Shown in pieces: positions 32,764 through 40,552 of a stretch of DNA of 64,000 nt. The translations under genes were made by a program, and so were the position numbers. The number at the start of each line of letters is the position of its first letter. The stretch's first letter is position 1. The DNA comes from Micromonospora chokoriensis (GTDB lineage Bacteria > Actinomycetota > Actinomycetes > Mycobacteriales > Micromonosporaceae), in the NCBI RefSeq assembly GCF_900091505.1, contig NZ_LT607409.1:1240001-1304000 (forward strand). Reading direction: 5' to 3'. The notes below the pieces were generated by a model. It did no database searches. It was given only the letters and a program-made list of their open reading frames with translations, and had not been told where the DNA came from.

Positions 32764-34533
32764 ATGCTGCTACGCATGTCGACCCTGTTGCTGCGGACCC
32801 TGCGCGAGGATCCGGCCGACGCGGAGGTGCCGAGCCATCGGCTGCTGCTGCGTGCCGGCTACGTCCGTCGTGCCGCACCGGGCGGCTACACCTGGCTGCC
32901 GCTGGGCAAGCTGGTGCTGGACCGGATCACCGCTGTGGTCCGCGACGAGTTGGTCGCGATCGGCGACCAGGAGGTGCACTTCCCGGCGCTGCTGCCCGCC
33001 GAGCCGTACCGGACCAGCGGCCGGTGGACGGAGTACGGCGATCTTCTTTTCACCCTCGCCGACCGGCGCGGCGCCGAGCACCTGTTGGCACCCACCCACG
33101 AGGAGATGGCGGCGCTGCTGGTCAAGGACCTGTTCACGTCGTACCGGGACTTCCCGGTGACGCTGTTCCAGGTGCAGACGAAGTTCCGGGACGAGGCGCG
33201 ACCCCGGGCCGGTGTGCTTCGCGGCCGGGAGTTCCTGATGAAGGACGCGTACTCCTTCGACCTGGACGAGGCGGGGCTGCGCGACGCGTACGCCCGGCAT
33301 CGCGCGGCGTACCGGCGGATCTTCGACCGGTTGGGTCTGGACTACACGGTGGTGCACGCGATGTCCGGCGCGATGGGCGGCTCCGCGTCGGAGGAGTTCC
33401 TGGCGACGACACCCGTCGGCGAGGACACCTACGTCGGTTGCACCGCCTGCGACTACGCGGCGAACACCGAGGCGGTGGTCACCCGGGTGCCCGCCACCGA
33501 CGATCCGGCCGCGCAGCCTCCCGCCGAGGCGCACGACACTCCGGAGACGCCCACGATCGCCAGCCTGGTGGGGTTGGCGAACGCCCGCCGCCTGGGCGGT
33601 CGGGACGGCTGGACCGCCGCCGACACGCTGAAGAACGTGGTGCTGTCCGTCCGTCAGCCGGGCACGGACCGGGCGGAGCCCCTGGTGATCGGGCTGCCCG
33701 GTGACCGGGAGGTCGACCTCAAGCGCGTCGAAGCCGCCCTGCACCCGGCCCAGGTCGCCGTCTTCGAGGAGTGGGCCGAGCATCCCGAGTTGGTGCGCGG
33801 CTACATCGGGCCGCAACTGCTCGACAAGCTGGGCGTCCGCTACCTGGTCGATCCTCGGGTGGTGGTCGGCTCGGCCTGGTTGACCGGGGCGAACGAGCCG
33901 GGTCGGCACGCGACCGACGTGGTCTGCGGGCGGGACTTCACGCCGGACGGCACGATCGAGGCGGCCGAGGTACGCGCCGGAGACCCCTGCCCGACCTGCG
34001 ACGACGGTCAGCTGACCATCCGGCGGGGCATCGAGATCGGGCACATCTTCCAGCTCGGCCGCCGGTTCACCGACGCCTTCGCCGTCGACGTGCTCGGCCC
34101 CGCCGGCAAGCCGGTCCGGCCGACGATGGGCTGCTACGGCATCGGGGTCTCCCGGGCGGTGGCGGCGGTCGCCGAGCAGCACCACGACGACCGGGGTCTG
34201 GTGTGGCCGGCGGCGATCGCGCCGTGCGACGTACACCTGGTGGCCGCGGGTAAGGGCCCGCAGCTCGACGCGGCGCTGGAGCTCGGCGGACGTCTCGCTG
34301 CCGCCGGCCTGCGGGTGCTCGTCGACGACCGCACGCACGTCTCGGCCGGGGTCAAGTTCACCGACGCCGAGCTGATCGGCATCCCCCGGGCCGTCGTGGT
34401 CGGTCGCCGACTCGCCGACGGGTACGTCGAGCTGCGCGAGCGGGCCGGCGACGGGCGCTGCGAGGTACCGCTGGGAGGGTTGGTGGAGCGACTGGTCCAC
34501 GAGGTGCGCCAGGAACGTGGAAACCTGGTGTAG
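32764..34533 (+). CDS. proS: Prolyl-tRNA synthetase (bacterial type with editing insertion)
   Basis: A 589-residue class II synthetase that charges tRNA-Pro. The N-terminal catalytic core includes [20 protein letters not shown] and motif 2 [20 protein letters not shown]. The central part (about residues 230-385) matches the INS editing domain ([11 protein letters not shown]). Motif 3 is [18 protein letters not shown], and the C-terminal anticodon-binding domain contains [27 protein letters not shown] hexamer (32752-32757) ends 6 nt before the ATG and there is no Shine-Dalgarno site, which suggests a leaderless mRNA. It is divergent from the sigma module. Confidence 0.95.
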   Translation: MLLRMSTLLLRTLREDPADAEVPSHRLLLRAGYVRRAAPGGYTWLPLGKLVLDRITAVVRDELVAIGDQEVHFPALLPAEPYRTSGRWTEYGDLLFTLADRRGAEHLLAPTHEEMAALLVKDLFTSYRDFPVTLFQVQTKFRDEARPRAGVLRGREFLMKDAYSFDLDEAGLRDAYARHRAAYRRIFDRLGLDYTVVHAMSGAMGGSASEEFLATTPVGEDTYVGCTACDYAANTEAVVTRVPATDDPAAQPPAEAHDTPETPTIASLVGLANARRLGGRDGWTAADTLKNVVLSVRQPGTDRAEPLVIGLPGDREVDLKRVEAALHPAQVAVFEEWAEHPELVRGYIGPQLLDKLGVRYLVDPRVVVGSAWLTGANEPGRHATDVVCGRDFTPDGTIEAAEVRAGDPCPTCDDGQLTIRRGIEIGHIFQLGRRFTDAFAVDVLGPAGKPVRPTMGCYGIGVSRAVAAVAEQHHDDRGLVWPAAIAPCDVHLVAAGKGPQLDAALELGGRLAAAGLRVLVDDRTHVSAGVKFTDAELIGIPRAVVVGRRLADGYVELRERAGDGRCEVPLGGLVERLVHEVRQERGNLV

Positions 34534-34589
34534 CTGCCGCGTCACGGGGTAGTGCTGTCGGATCGGTGGACATGTCTTCGGAGGCTCTC

Positions 34590-35015
34590 GTGACCGAATA
34601 CCGGGTCAGTGACGTGATGACCAAGCAGGTCGTGTATCTGCCGGCCGAAACCACCCTGGACGAGGCGGCCAGGGTGATGAAGGAGGCCGACATCGGTGAC
34701 GTGGTGGTCACCGACGGGGCCAGCCTCGCCGGCATGCTCACCGACCGGGACATCGTGGTGCGGGCCGTGGCGGAGAACAGCTCCCCCGCGGCCACCACCA
34801 TCGGCTCGATCGTCACCCGCGAGGTCGTCATGATCGAGCAGCACTGCACGGCGGGTGAGGCGGCGGCGCTCATGCGGGACCGGGGCATCCGGCGGGTGCT
34901 GGTCTGTGACAGCGATCGCAAGCTGGTCGGGATCGTCTCGCTCGGTGACCTGGCGATGCAGCTGGACCCCACCAGCGCGCTGAGCGAGATCAGCGAGCAG
35001 TCGCCAACGGTGTGA
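34590..35015 (+). CDS. CBS-domain protein (tandem CBS pair)
   Basis: A 141-residue protein made of two CBS motifs: VSDVMTKQVVYLPAETTLDE leading to GMLTDRDIVVRAV, and VMIEQHCTAGEAAALMRDRG leading to VGIVSLGDLA. Paired CBS motifs bind adenine nucleotides such as AMP or ATP. The GTG at 34590 is chosen because GGAGG lies 5 nt upstream; the ATGs at 34566 and 34572 have no such site. No effector domain is attached, so it is a stand-alone sensor whose partner is unknown. Confidence 0.85.
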   Translation: MTEYRVSDVMTKQVVYLPAETTLDEAARVMKEADIGDVVVTDGASLAGMLTDRDIVVRAVAENSSPAATTIGSIVTREVVMIEQHCTAGEAAALMRDRGIRRVLVCDSDRKLVGIVSLGDLAMQLDPTSALSEISEQSPTV

Positions 35016-35078
35016 CGAGCGGGCCGGCCCGTTCGGCTTGCTCGCGAGGGCTCCGCTCGGCGGCGGTAGCCTCGACGC

Positions 35079-35507
35079 ATGGCTGACATGCCGGCCCGAC
35101 TGGCCGAGATCGTCGACGAGTTCGCCGCCGCCCCGCGCGACCTGGTGTTGGAGATGCTCCTGGAGTACGCGGACGTCATCCCGGTGCTGCCGGAGGGCAC
35201 CGTCGAGCGCGAGGGCATGGAGCAGGTGCCGGAGTGTCAGACGTCGTTCTTCCTGCGCGCCAAGGTCACCCCGGAGGGCACCGTGGCGACGATCTTCGAC
35301 TGCCCGCCGGAGGCGCCCACCACGCGGGCGTTCGCCGGGATCCTCGCCGAAGGGCTGGCGGGGGCCAGCGCCGAGCAGGTACTGGCCGTGCCGGACGACC
35401 TCTACCAACGGATGGGTCTGTCGCAGGCGATCAGCCCGCTGCGGATCCGCGGCGGCACGGCGATCCTGGGTCGCCTCAAGCGGCAGATCCGGGAACAACT
35501 CGGCTGA
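35079..35507 (+). CDS. sufE: SufE family sulfur acceptor
   Basis: A 142-residue protein. Cys53 in VPECQTSFFL sits at the position of the sulfur-accepting Cys of SufE, and the downstream TRAFAGILAEGLAGASAEQV segment is family-typical. SufE takes persulfide from a SufS-type cysteine desulfurase for Fe-S cluster assembly; in actinobacteria it may instead work with an SseA rhodanese. TAGCCT (35067-35072) ends 6 nt before the ATG, a likely leaderless start. The DsbA-like gene follows after 20 bp. Confidence 0.88.
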   Translation: MADMPARLAEIVDEFAAAPRDLVLEMLLEYADVIPVLPEGTVEREGMEQVPECQTSFFLRAKVTPEGTVATIFDCPPEAPTTRAFAGILAEGLAGASAEQVLAVPDDLYQRMGLSQAISPLRIRGGTAILGRLKRQIREQLG

Positions 35508-35527
35508 CCACGGGGTTTGCACCGATC

Positions 35528-36163
35528 ATGGAGATCGAGATCTACGCGGACGTCATCTGCCCGTGGTGCTACATCGGCAAGCGCCGCCTGGACGAGGCCC
35601 TGGCCGGCTACGAGGGTGACGTCACGGTCCGCTACCGGCCGTTCCAGCTCGACCCGTCGCCGGTGCCCGAGCCCCTTCCGCTGGTGCAGGCGCTGGCCGG
35701 CAAGTTCGGTGGCCCGGAGCGCGCCCGGCAGATGGTCGACCACGTGACCCAGGTCGCGGCGGGTGACGGCCTCCGACTGGACTACGACCGCGCGGTGATC
35801 GCGAACACCTTCGACGCGCACCGGCTGGTCGCCTACGCCACCGATCACGGCCGGGCGGCCGAGATGGTGGAGGCGCTCTACCAGGCGCACTTCAACAACG
35901 GCGTCGACGTCGGCTCCCGGGAGGCGCTGGCCGCGCTGGCCGGCGACATCGGGCTGGACGCGGCCGACGCACGACGATTCCTCGACTCCGACGAGCGCGT
36001 CGCCGACGTCGAGGCCCAGCTGGCCACGGCACGGGACCTCGGCATCACCGGCGTGCCGATGTTCGTCCTGGCCGGGAAGTACGCGGTCTCCGGCGCACAG
36101 GAGGTGCAGACGCTGCTCGCCGCAATCGCCGAGGTCGAGCAGCGCGAGGCCGCAGCCCGCTGA
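35528..36163 (+). CDS. DsbA family oxidoreductase (FrnE-like)
   Basis: A 211-residue thioredoxin-fold protein. The redox motif CPWC is at residues 11-14 (ADVICPWCYIGKRRLDEAL), a helical insertion follows, and ITGVPMFVLAGKYAVSGAQ carries the cis-Pro loop. No signal peptide is present, so it is cytoplasmic, as for FrnE/2-hydroxychromene isomerase-like members. It is probably co-transcribed with sufE. The ATG at 35528 is used; the frame continues upstream inside sufE. The substrate is unknown. Confidence 0.88.
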   Translation: MEIEIYADVICPWCYIGKRRLDEALAGYEGDVTVRYRPFQLDPSPVPEPLPLVQALAGKFGGPERARQMVDHVTQVAAGDGLRLDYDRAVIANTFDAHRLVAYATDHGRAAEMVEALYQAHFNNGVDVGSREALAALAGDIGLDAADARRFLDSDERVADVEAQLATARDLGITGVPMFVLAGKYAVSGAQEVQTLLAAIAEVEQREAAAR

Positions 36164-36178
36164 TCCAGCACAGCGCGC

Positions 36179-36226
36179 CCGGCATCGATGATCACGATGT
36201 TTCACGTGCAACAACATCGATGCCGG
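36179..36226. repeat. Inverted repeat enclosing a parS-like site
   Basis: CCGGCATCGATG (36179-36190) and CATCGATGCCGG (36215-36226) are perfect 12-bp arms around 24 nt, between the convergent DsbA-like and YbaK genes. It may also serve as a terminator. Confidence 0.75.
36198..36213. promoter_or_regulatory. parS-like centromere site (candidate ParB binding site)
   Basis: TGTTTCACGTGCAACA differs from the known bacterial parS consensus (TGTTTCACGTGAAACA) at one position of 16. It is intergenic and about 24 kb from oriC, as expected for actinobacterial parS sites, which cluster near the origin. ParB binding is inferred. Confidence 0.65.
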
Positions 36227-36233
36227 TCGCTGA

Positions 36234-36782
36234 TCAGGCTGGCCTGGCCAGGCCTTCCACCACCTGAGCGCCGGGCAGCACGCCCAACGCCGGCCCCGGC
36301 AGTGCGATCTTGCTGTGCCGTACGCCGGAGCCGATGATCACGTGCGGGGTGGCGATGACCCGCGAGTCGACCAGGATCGGCCACTGCGCCGGCAGCCCGA
36401 TCGGGGTGATGCCGCCGTACTCCATGCCGGTCAACTCGACCGCGTCGGCCATCGGCGCGAAGCTCGCCTTCCGCACGTCAAGCGTGCGGCGGGCGACCCC
36501 GTTCACATCGGCCCGGGTGGTGGCCAGGACGATGCAGGCCGCGTACCGCACCACGCCGTCGCGCTTGCCCGCCACCACGACGCAGTTGGCGGACACGTCC
36601 AGCCCCACCTCGTACGCCTCGCAGAACGCGGCCGTGTCGGCGAGGTCGGCGTCGATCGGCGCCACCAGCACGTCGTTGACGTCCACCGGGGCGTCGGCGG
36701 GCCACTGCGCGACGGCCTCCGCCACCGGCGGGGCGAGCAGGTCGAGGCGGGCGCGGGCCGGTTCGGTCTTCAGCGTTCCCAT
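36234..36782 (-). CDS. YbaK/ProX-type aminoacyl-tRNA deacylase domain protein
   Basis: A 182-residue protein with the YbaK fold: NCVVVAGKRDGVVRYAACIV, VRKASFAPMADAVELTGMEY, then GGITPIGLPAQWPILVDSRV and VIIGSGVRHSKIALPG. Members hydrolyse mischarged Cys- or Ala-tRNA-Pro; the substrate of this branch is not certain. The ATG at 36782 (MGTLKTEPARARL) is preferred to the in-frame codon at 36866. It converges on the DsbA-like gene. Confidence 0.85.
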   Translation of the reverse strand: MGTLKTEPARARLDLLAPPVAEAVAQWPADAPVDVNDVLVAPIDADLADTAAFCEAYEVGLDVSANCVVVAGKRDGVVRYAACIVLATTRADVNGVARRTLDVRKASFAPMADAVELTGMEYGGITPIGLPAQWPILVDSRVIATPHVIIGSGVRHSKIALPGPALGVLPGAQVVEGLARPA

Positions 36783-36862
36783 CACGGGTGCGATCCTCGC
36801 ATCCGTGCTGCCGAACCGCCCGACGGCTCCCGGACCCTCCGGCGACACCACCGCCCCGGCGC

Positions 36863-37057
36863 TCAACTGCCGGCGAGGAACGCGTTGTCGCGCATGAAGG
36901 AGCGGTCACGGGCGGCCGCCAGCTCCTCCTCGCGCCGGGCGCGGGCCCGCTGCAACTCCAGGTCCTCCAACCCGTGGCGGACACCCAACCGGATCACGCC
37001 GTAGAGGAAGACGAAGCCGAAGACGTAGAGGATCACCGTGGTGACGACAACGAACAT
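36863..37057 (-). CDS. Small single-pass membrane protein
   Basis: A 64-residue protein: an N-terminal membrane helix (MFVVVTTVILYVFGFVFLYG) and a charged cytoplasmic tail rich in Arg/Glu (RARARREEELAAARDRS), likely a helix. TACCGT on the same strand (37064-37069) ends 6 nt before the ATG, supporting a leaderless start there. Function unknown. Its stop is 80 bp upstream of the YbaK start. Confidence 0.6.
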   Translation of the reverse strand: MFVVVTTVILYVFGFVFLYGVIRLGVRHGLEDLELQRARARREEELAAARDRSFMRDNAFLAGS

Positions 37058-37094
37058 GGCGTCACGGTAAGACGAACGTGAACCGTTGTTGCTC

Positions 37095-37877
37095 TCATTT
37101 CCGGCCGGTTCCCCCATACGTGTCGGCCAGGTGATCGGCCCAGGTACGGACGCCCCGGGGCAGCGCCTCGGTGACGAGACCACCGGCACGCAACTCGCGA
37201 CCGAGCCGACCGGGAATCCGCACCGGGAGCAGCGGTCGGCGCGAGCCTCGGGCCTCCCGCCACGCCCGAAACGCCTCGTCGAAGCGGAGCACCTGCGGCC
37301 CGCCGTACTCCTCGATGCCGCCCAACGGCCCGGCGACCAGCCGAGCCGCCAACCGCGCCGCCACCTCGCCCGGATCGACAGGTTGGGCCAGCACCGCCCG
37401 GTCCCCGATCACCGGTCCCAACCGCGAACTGGAGGTGAGCAGGTCGTCGAGGAACTGCGGGAACTGGGTGGCCCGCAGCACCGACCACGGCACCATTCCG
37501 GCCGCGACCACCTGCTCGGCGGAGAGCTTGTGCCGGTAGTACGGGATCGGCACCCGGTCCACCCCGACGATCGAGATGTAGACGAGGTGCCCCACACCGG
37601 CGGCACCGGCGGCCACCACGAGCCGCCGGGTGCCCAGCACGTCCACCTGGTAGGTCTGCCCGCCCTGCGGGGCGGACGCCAGGTGCAGCACGGCGTCCAC
37701 CCCGGACACCGCCCCGTCCAGCCCGTCGCCGGTCACGAGGTCCGCCACCACCCACTCGACGTCCGAGCCGGTACGCGGCTGTCGGCTGGTGGCCCGGACC
37801 GTCACGCCGTCCTCGCGCAGCCGTGCGAGCACCGCGCGCCCGAGGCGTCCGCCCGCCCCGGTGACCAGAACCCTCAT
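37095..37877 (-). CDS. NAD(P)-binding NmrA/SDR-like protein
   Basis: A 260-residue atypical short-chain dehydrogenase: VLVTGAGGRLGRAVLARLRE at the N-terminus (the TGAxGxxG nucleotide-binding loop), VEWVVADLVTG, and a Tyr-x-x-x-Lys pair in PYYRHKLSAEQ. NmrA-like members act as redox sensors or quinone/lactone reductases. The ATG at 37877 follows GGAGGA. No partner gene is obvious. Confidence 0.85.
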   Translation of the reverse strand: MRVLVTGAGGRLGRAVLARLREDGVTVRATSRQPRTGSDVEWVVADLVTGDGLDGAVSGVDAVLHLASAPQGGQTYQVDVLGTRRLVVAAGAAGVGHLVYISIVGVDRVPIPYYRHKLSAEQVVAAGMVPWSVLRATQFPQFLDDLLTSSSRLGPVIGDRAVLAQPVDPGEVAARLAARLVAGPLGGIEEYGGPQVLRFDEAFRAWREARGSRRPLLPVRIPGRLGRELRAGGLVTEALPRGVRTWADHLADTYGGTGRK

Positions 37878-37986
37878 CTCGTCCTCCTGCTCCGGCCGCG
37901 AGCCGCGGCCCGTCTGATCGATGAGCCGTCGGCCCACGCGGTGTCGACGGCACAGGCAGCGCTCCCGTGACCGGGAGTGCGGCGGC

Positions 37987-38640
37987 TCACCCGGAACGGA
38001 TCAGGTCCAGCACTGTCAACAGCGCGAAGAACGCGATCACGATCTCGTTGACGATCCAGGCGTGTCCCTCGGCCCACTCGCGCATCCGGGCCAGCGTCCG
38101 CGCCGCCCTGTCCCCGAGCAGCAGCAACGCCAGCAGGGGCAGGGCGAGTAGCAGCACGGTGAGCAGCACGAACGGCACCAGGTGCCACCACGGCAGGTTA
38201 TGCCGGGCCACGCTCGCGCCGACGGCGGCCATGGTCAGATCGTCGGTAGGTGTCACCACGAAGAGCAACGCGCCCAGCCGCATCGCCTGACGGGGTTCGG
38301 CACGCTCGATGCCGCCCAGCCACCTCGGTGGCCCGGAGCGGTCACGCCGTACCCACACCACCACGGCCAGGCAGACCAGCAGCGCGAGAACCACCAGGTC
38401 GATGGCGGGTCCACGGTCGACCTTTCCGGCGACGGCGCTGGCGTCGGCGGCCAGGCCACCCACCCAACGGGTCAGCAGCCAGCTCACCGTCACTCCGGCC
38501 ATGACCACCAGCCCGGCGCCGCCGAGGAAGCCCAGCGACGCCGCCCGGGGCCGGTTCGACGAAGCGAGGAACACCGCCACGACCAGTTGGGATCCGGCGA
38601 CCATCACCACGGCGAGCGGCAGGATGGTCAGGAGGTTCAT
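37987..38640 (-). CDS. GAP family membrane protein
   Basis: A 217-residue protein with about six membrane helices. It resembles the GAP (Sap) family, including mycobacterial proteins linked to glyco/sulfolipid transport: residues 1-30 (ILPLAVVMVAGSQLVVAVFL), a charged loop near 95-120 (WVRRDRSGPPRWLGGIERAE), and LFVVTPTDDLTMAAVGASVA. The substrate here is unknown. It is located between the NmrA-like and MFS genes on the same strand. Confidence 0.75.
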   Translation of the reverse strand: MNLLTILPLAVVMVAGSQLVVAVFLASSNRPRAASLGFLGGAGLVVMAGVTVSWLLTRWVGGLAADASAVAGKVDRGPAIDLVVLALLVCLAVVVWVRRDRSGPPRWLGGIERAEPRQAMRLGALLFVVTPTDDLTMAAVGASVARHNLPWWHLVPFVLLTVLLLALPLLALLLLGDRAARTLARMREWAEGHAWIVNEIVIAFFALLTVLDLIRSG

Positions 38641-38691
38641 CGCCCGTCATCCTCCCGGCCCGACCGGGTCGGATGCGGCCGTTTCCCCGGA

Positions 38692-40083
38692 TCACCCGAG
38701 CGGTCGGGTACTCCCGCCCACCACGACCCGGCCGGCCAGCAGCGCCCCGAGCAGCGCGAGGCCCGCCGCCACCACCAGAGTCAGCGTGTAACTCGCCGGG
38801 CCGGGCGCGCTACCCGCTGCCAGCACGGCCCCGGTCAGCGCCAGCACGGTCGCCGCGAAGAGCGAGTCGCCCAGTTGCAGCGACGAACTGTTGCGACCCT
38901 GTTCACCCGGGGCGGACAACTCCAGGGTGAGCACCGACAACGACGGGTAGAGCAGACCCATGCCGACACCGGCGACCGCCCAGCCCAGCACGGCGACGCC
39001 CACCGGCAGCTCCGGCCGAACGGCCAGCGCCACCGTGGCGGTGCCGACGGTGATGCAGGTCAACCCGGCGCGCGGCAGGCTGGCCCGGGAGGCCGGCACC
39101 GGAATCCGACCCTGCAACCAGGAGCCCACCGACCAGGCCAACGCCCCGACCGTGAGGACCAGACCGGCCGCGGTCGGCGAGAGGCCCCGCTCTCGGGAGA
39201 GCATCAACGGGATGACGACCTCGGCGCCCACGAACGCCGCCGACGCCAAACCACGCAACCCGACGACGGTCGGCAGACCCCGGGCCGCCCGGAGGAACCC
39301 GGCCGGCAACAGACGCGGGGCGCAGACCAGCAGACCGACCACCGCGACCATGATCAGCACCAGGGCGGAGACGCCGCGCTGCTGACCCCCGATGTGCAGC
39401 AGTGCGGCACTCACCGCGGCACCGAACGCCCAGGCGATCCGCACCGCCGCACCGGCCGGCGGACCGGTCGTCGTGCTCCGGCCCAGCGACCGGAGGCCCG
39501 GATGGATCAACAGGACCGCCGGCACGGCCACCGCCGGGACCGCCAGGAAGACCCACCGCCAGCCCAGGTACTGCACGATCAGGCCGGCGACCGCGGGCCC
39601 CACCAGCGACGGTACGACCCACGCCGCCGCGAACGCCGCGAAGATCTTCCGGTGCAGGTCCTGCGGGTACGCCTGCCCGACGATCACGTAGAGCGCCACC
39701 GAGAGCAGCCCGGAGCCGAAGCCCTGCACCGCCCGCCCGACGACCAGCGCACTCATCACGGGGGCGGTCCCGGCGATCAGCAACCCGACCACGAACCAGG
39801 CGACGCCATGCCACATCGGTCCACGAGGCCCCCGGGCGTCGCACCAGATGCCGGACACCACCATGGCCAGCACACCGGTGGCGAACGATCCTCCGAACGC
39901 GATCCCGTACAGCGCCAGCCCGTCCAGGCTCCGGGCGACGGTGGGCATCGCCGTACCGACAGCCAACGCCTCGAACGCGAGCAACGAGATCAACGCGACG
40001 CTGCCCACCGTCATCGCCCGCAGTTGAGGCGCGAACAGCCCCTGTGCTGCGGGTACGGCTGTGGCTGTTGGTGTGCTCGACAT
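38692..40083 (-). CDS. MFS transporter (DHA2-like multidrug type)
   Basis: About 463 residues with 13-14 membrane helices: start MSSTPTATAVP, first helix MTVGSVALISLLAFEALAVG, motif A-like SGIWCDARGPRGPMWHGVAW, and motif C-like FAAAWVVPSLVGPAVAGLIV (antiporter motif). Drug or metabolite export is typical, but the substrate is not known. The start at 40083 (ATG) lacks a clear Shine-Dalgarno site; an in-frame TTG at 40104 would add seven residues. Confidence 0.85.
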   Translation of the reverse strand: MSSTPTATAVPAAQGLFAPQLRAMTVGSVALISLLAFEALAVGTAMPTVARSLDGLALYGIAFGGSFATGVLAMVVSGIWCDARGPRGPMWHGVAWFVVGLLIAGTAPVMSALVVGRAVQGFGSGLLSVALYVIVGQAYPQDLHRKIFAAFAAAWVVPSLVGPAVAGLIVQYLGWRWVFLAVPAVAVPAVLLIHPGLRSLGRSTTTGPPAGAAVRIAWAFGAAVSAALLHIGGQQRGVSALVLIMVAVVGLLVCAPRLLPAGFLRAARGLPTVVGLRGLASAAFVGAEVVIPLMLSRERGLSPTAAGLVLTVGALAWSVGSWLQGRIPVPASRASLPRAGLTCITVGTATVALAVRPELPVGVAVLGWAVAGVGMGLLYPSLSVLTLELSAPGEQGRNSSSLQLGDSLFAATVLALTGAVLAAGSAPGPASYTLTLVVAAGLALLGALLAGRVVVGGSTRPLG

Positions 40084-40140
40084 CCACCGAGGATGCGACC
40101 TCAACCCTGATTCATGTCAAACCCTGGTGATCCGGCTCTC

Positions 40141-40401
40141 TCAGGCGTCCTGCAACGCCTCCCCGACCCCGCGCACCAGGCCGGAAAAATGCTGGTCGGC
40201 CAGCAGGTGACCGGCGGTGATCACCAGGGCGATCGGCCACTCGATGACCTGGAGCGCGGCCAACACCCCGAGCCCGGCGTAGTAGACGACCTTGTCCGGT
40301 GGTGGCACCGCCACCTCGCCCAGCATCGGGAGCTCGACCCGTCGCTGGTACATCCTGACGTTCTCGCGCGAGCCGTTGAGGTGTCGTGTCAGCGTGCTCA
40401 T
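40141..40401 (-). CDS. Small membrane protein divergent from the P-type ATPase gene
   Basis: An 86-residue protein, ATG at 40401 with GGGAGG 6 nt upstream. It has a basic N-terminus (TRHLNGSRENVRMYQRR), one or two hydrophobic helices (VVYYAGLGVLAALQVIEWPI), and a His-containing tail (ITAGHLLADQHFSGL). It is separated by 151 bp from the divergent P-type ATPase gene, so the two may share regulation. An accessory role to the transporter is an inference. Confidence 0.7.
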   Translation of the reverse strand: MSTLTRHLNGSRENVRMYQRRVELPMLGEVAVPPPDKVVYYAGLGVLAALQVIEWPIALVITAGHLLADQHFSGLVRGVGEALQDA

Positions 40402-40552
40402 TCCGGCCTCCCCGTGTCCGGTGATGTCGCCGGATTCCACACCCCACCCCGTCCATGCGCCAGCCGCGGCGGAAATTTCAGCCACTGAAGGGGCATAACG
40501 GACGGCAGGTCGGGAAGCCAGGCCGCCGGACGCGAGGCGGTGGGAGGACGAG

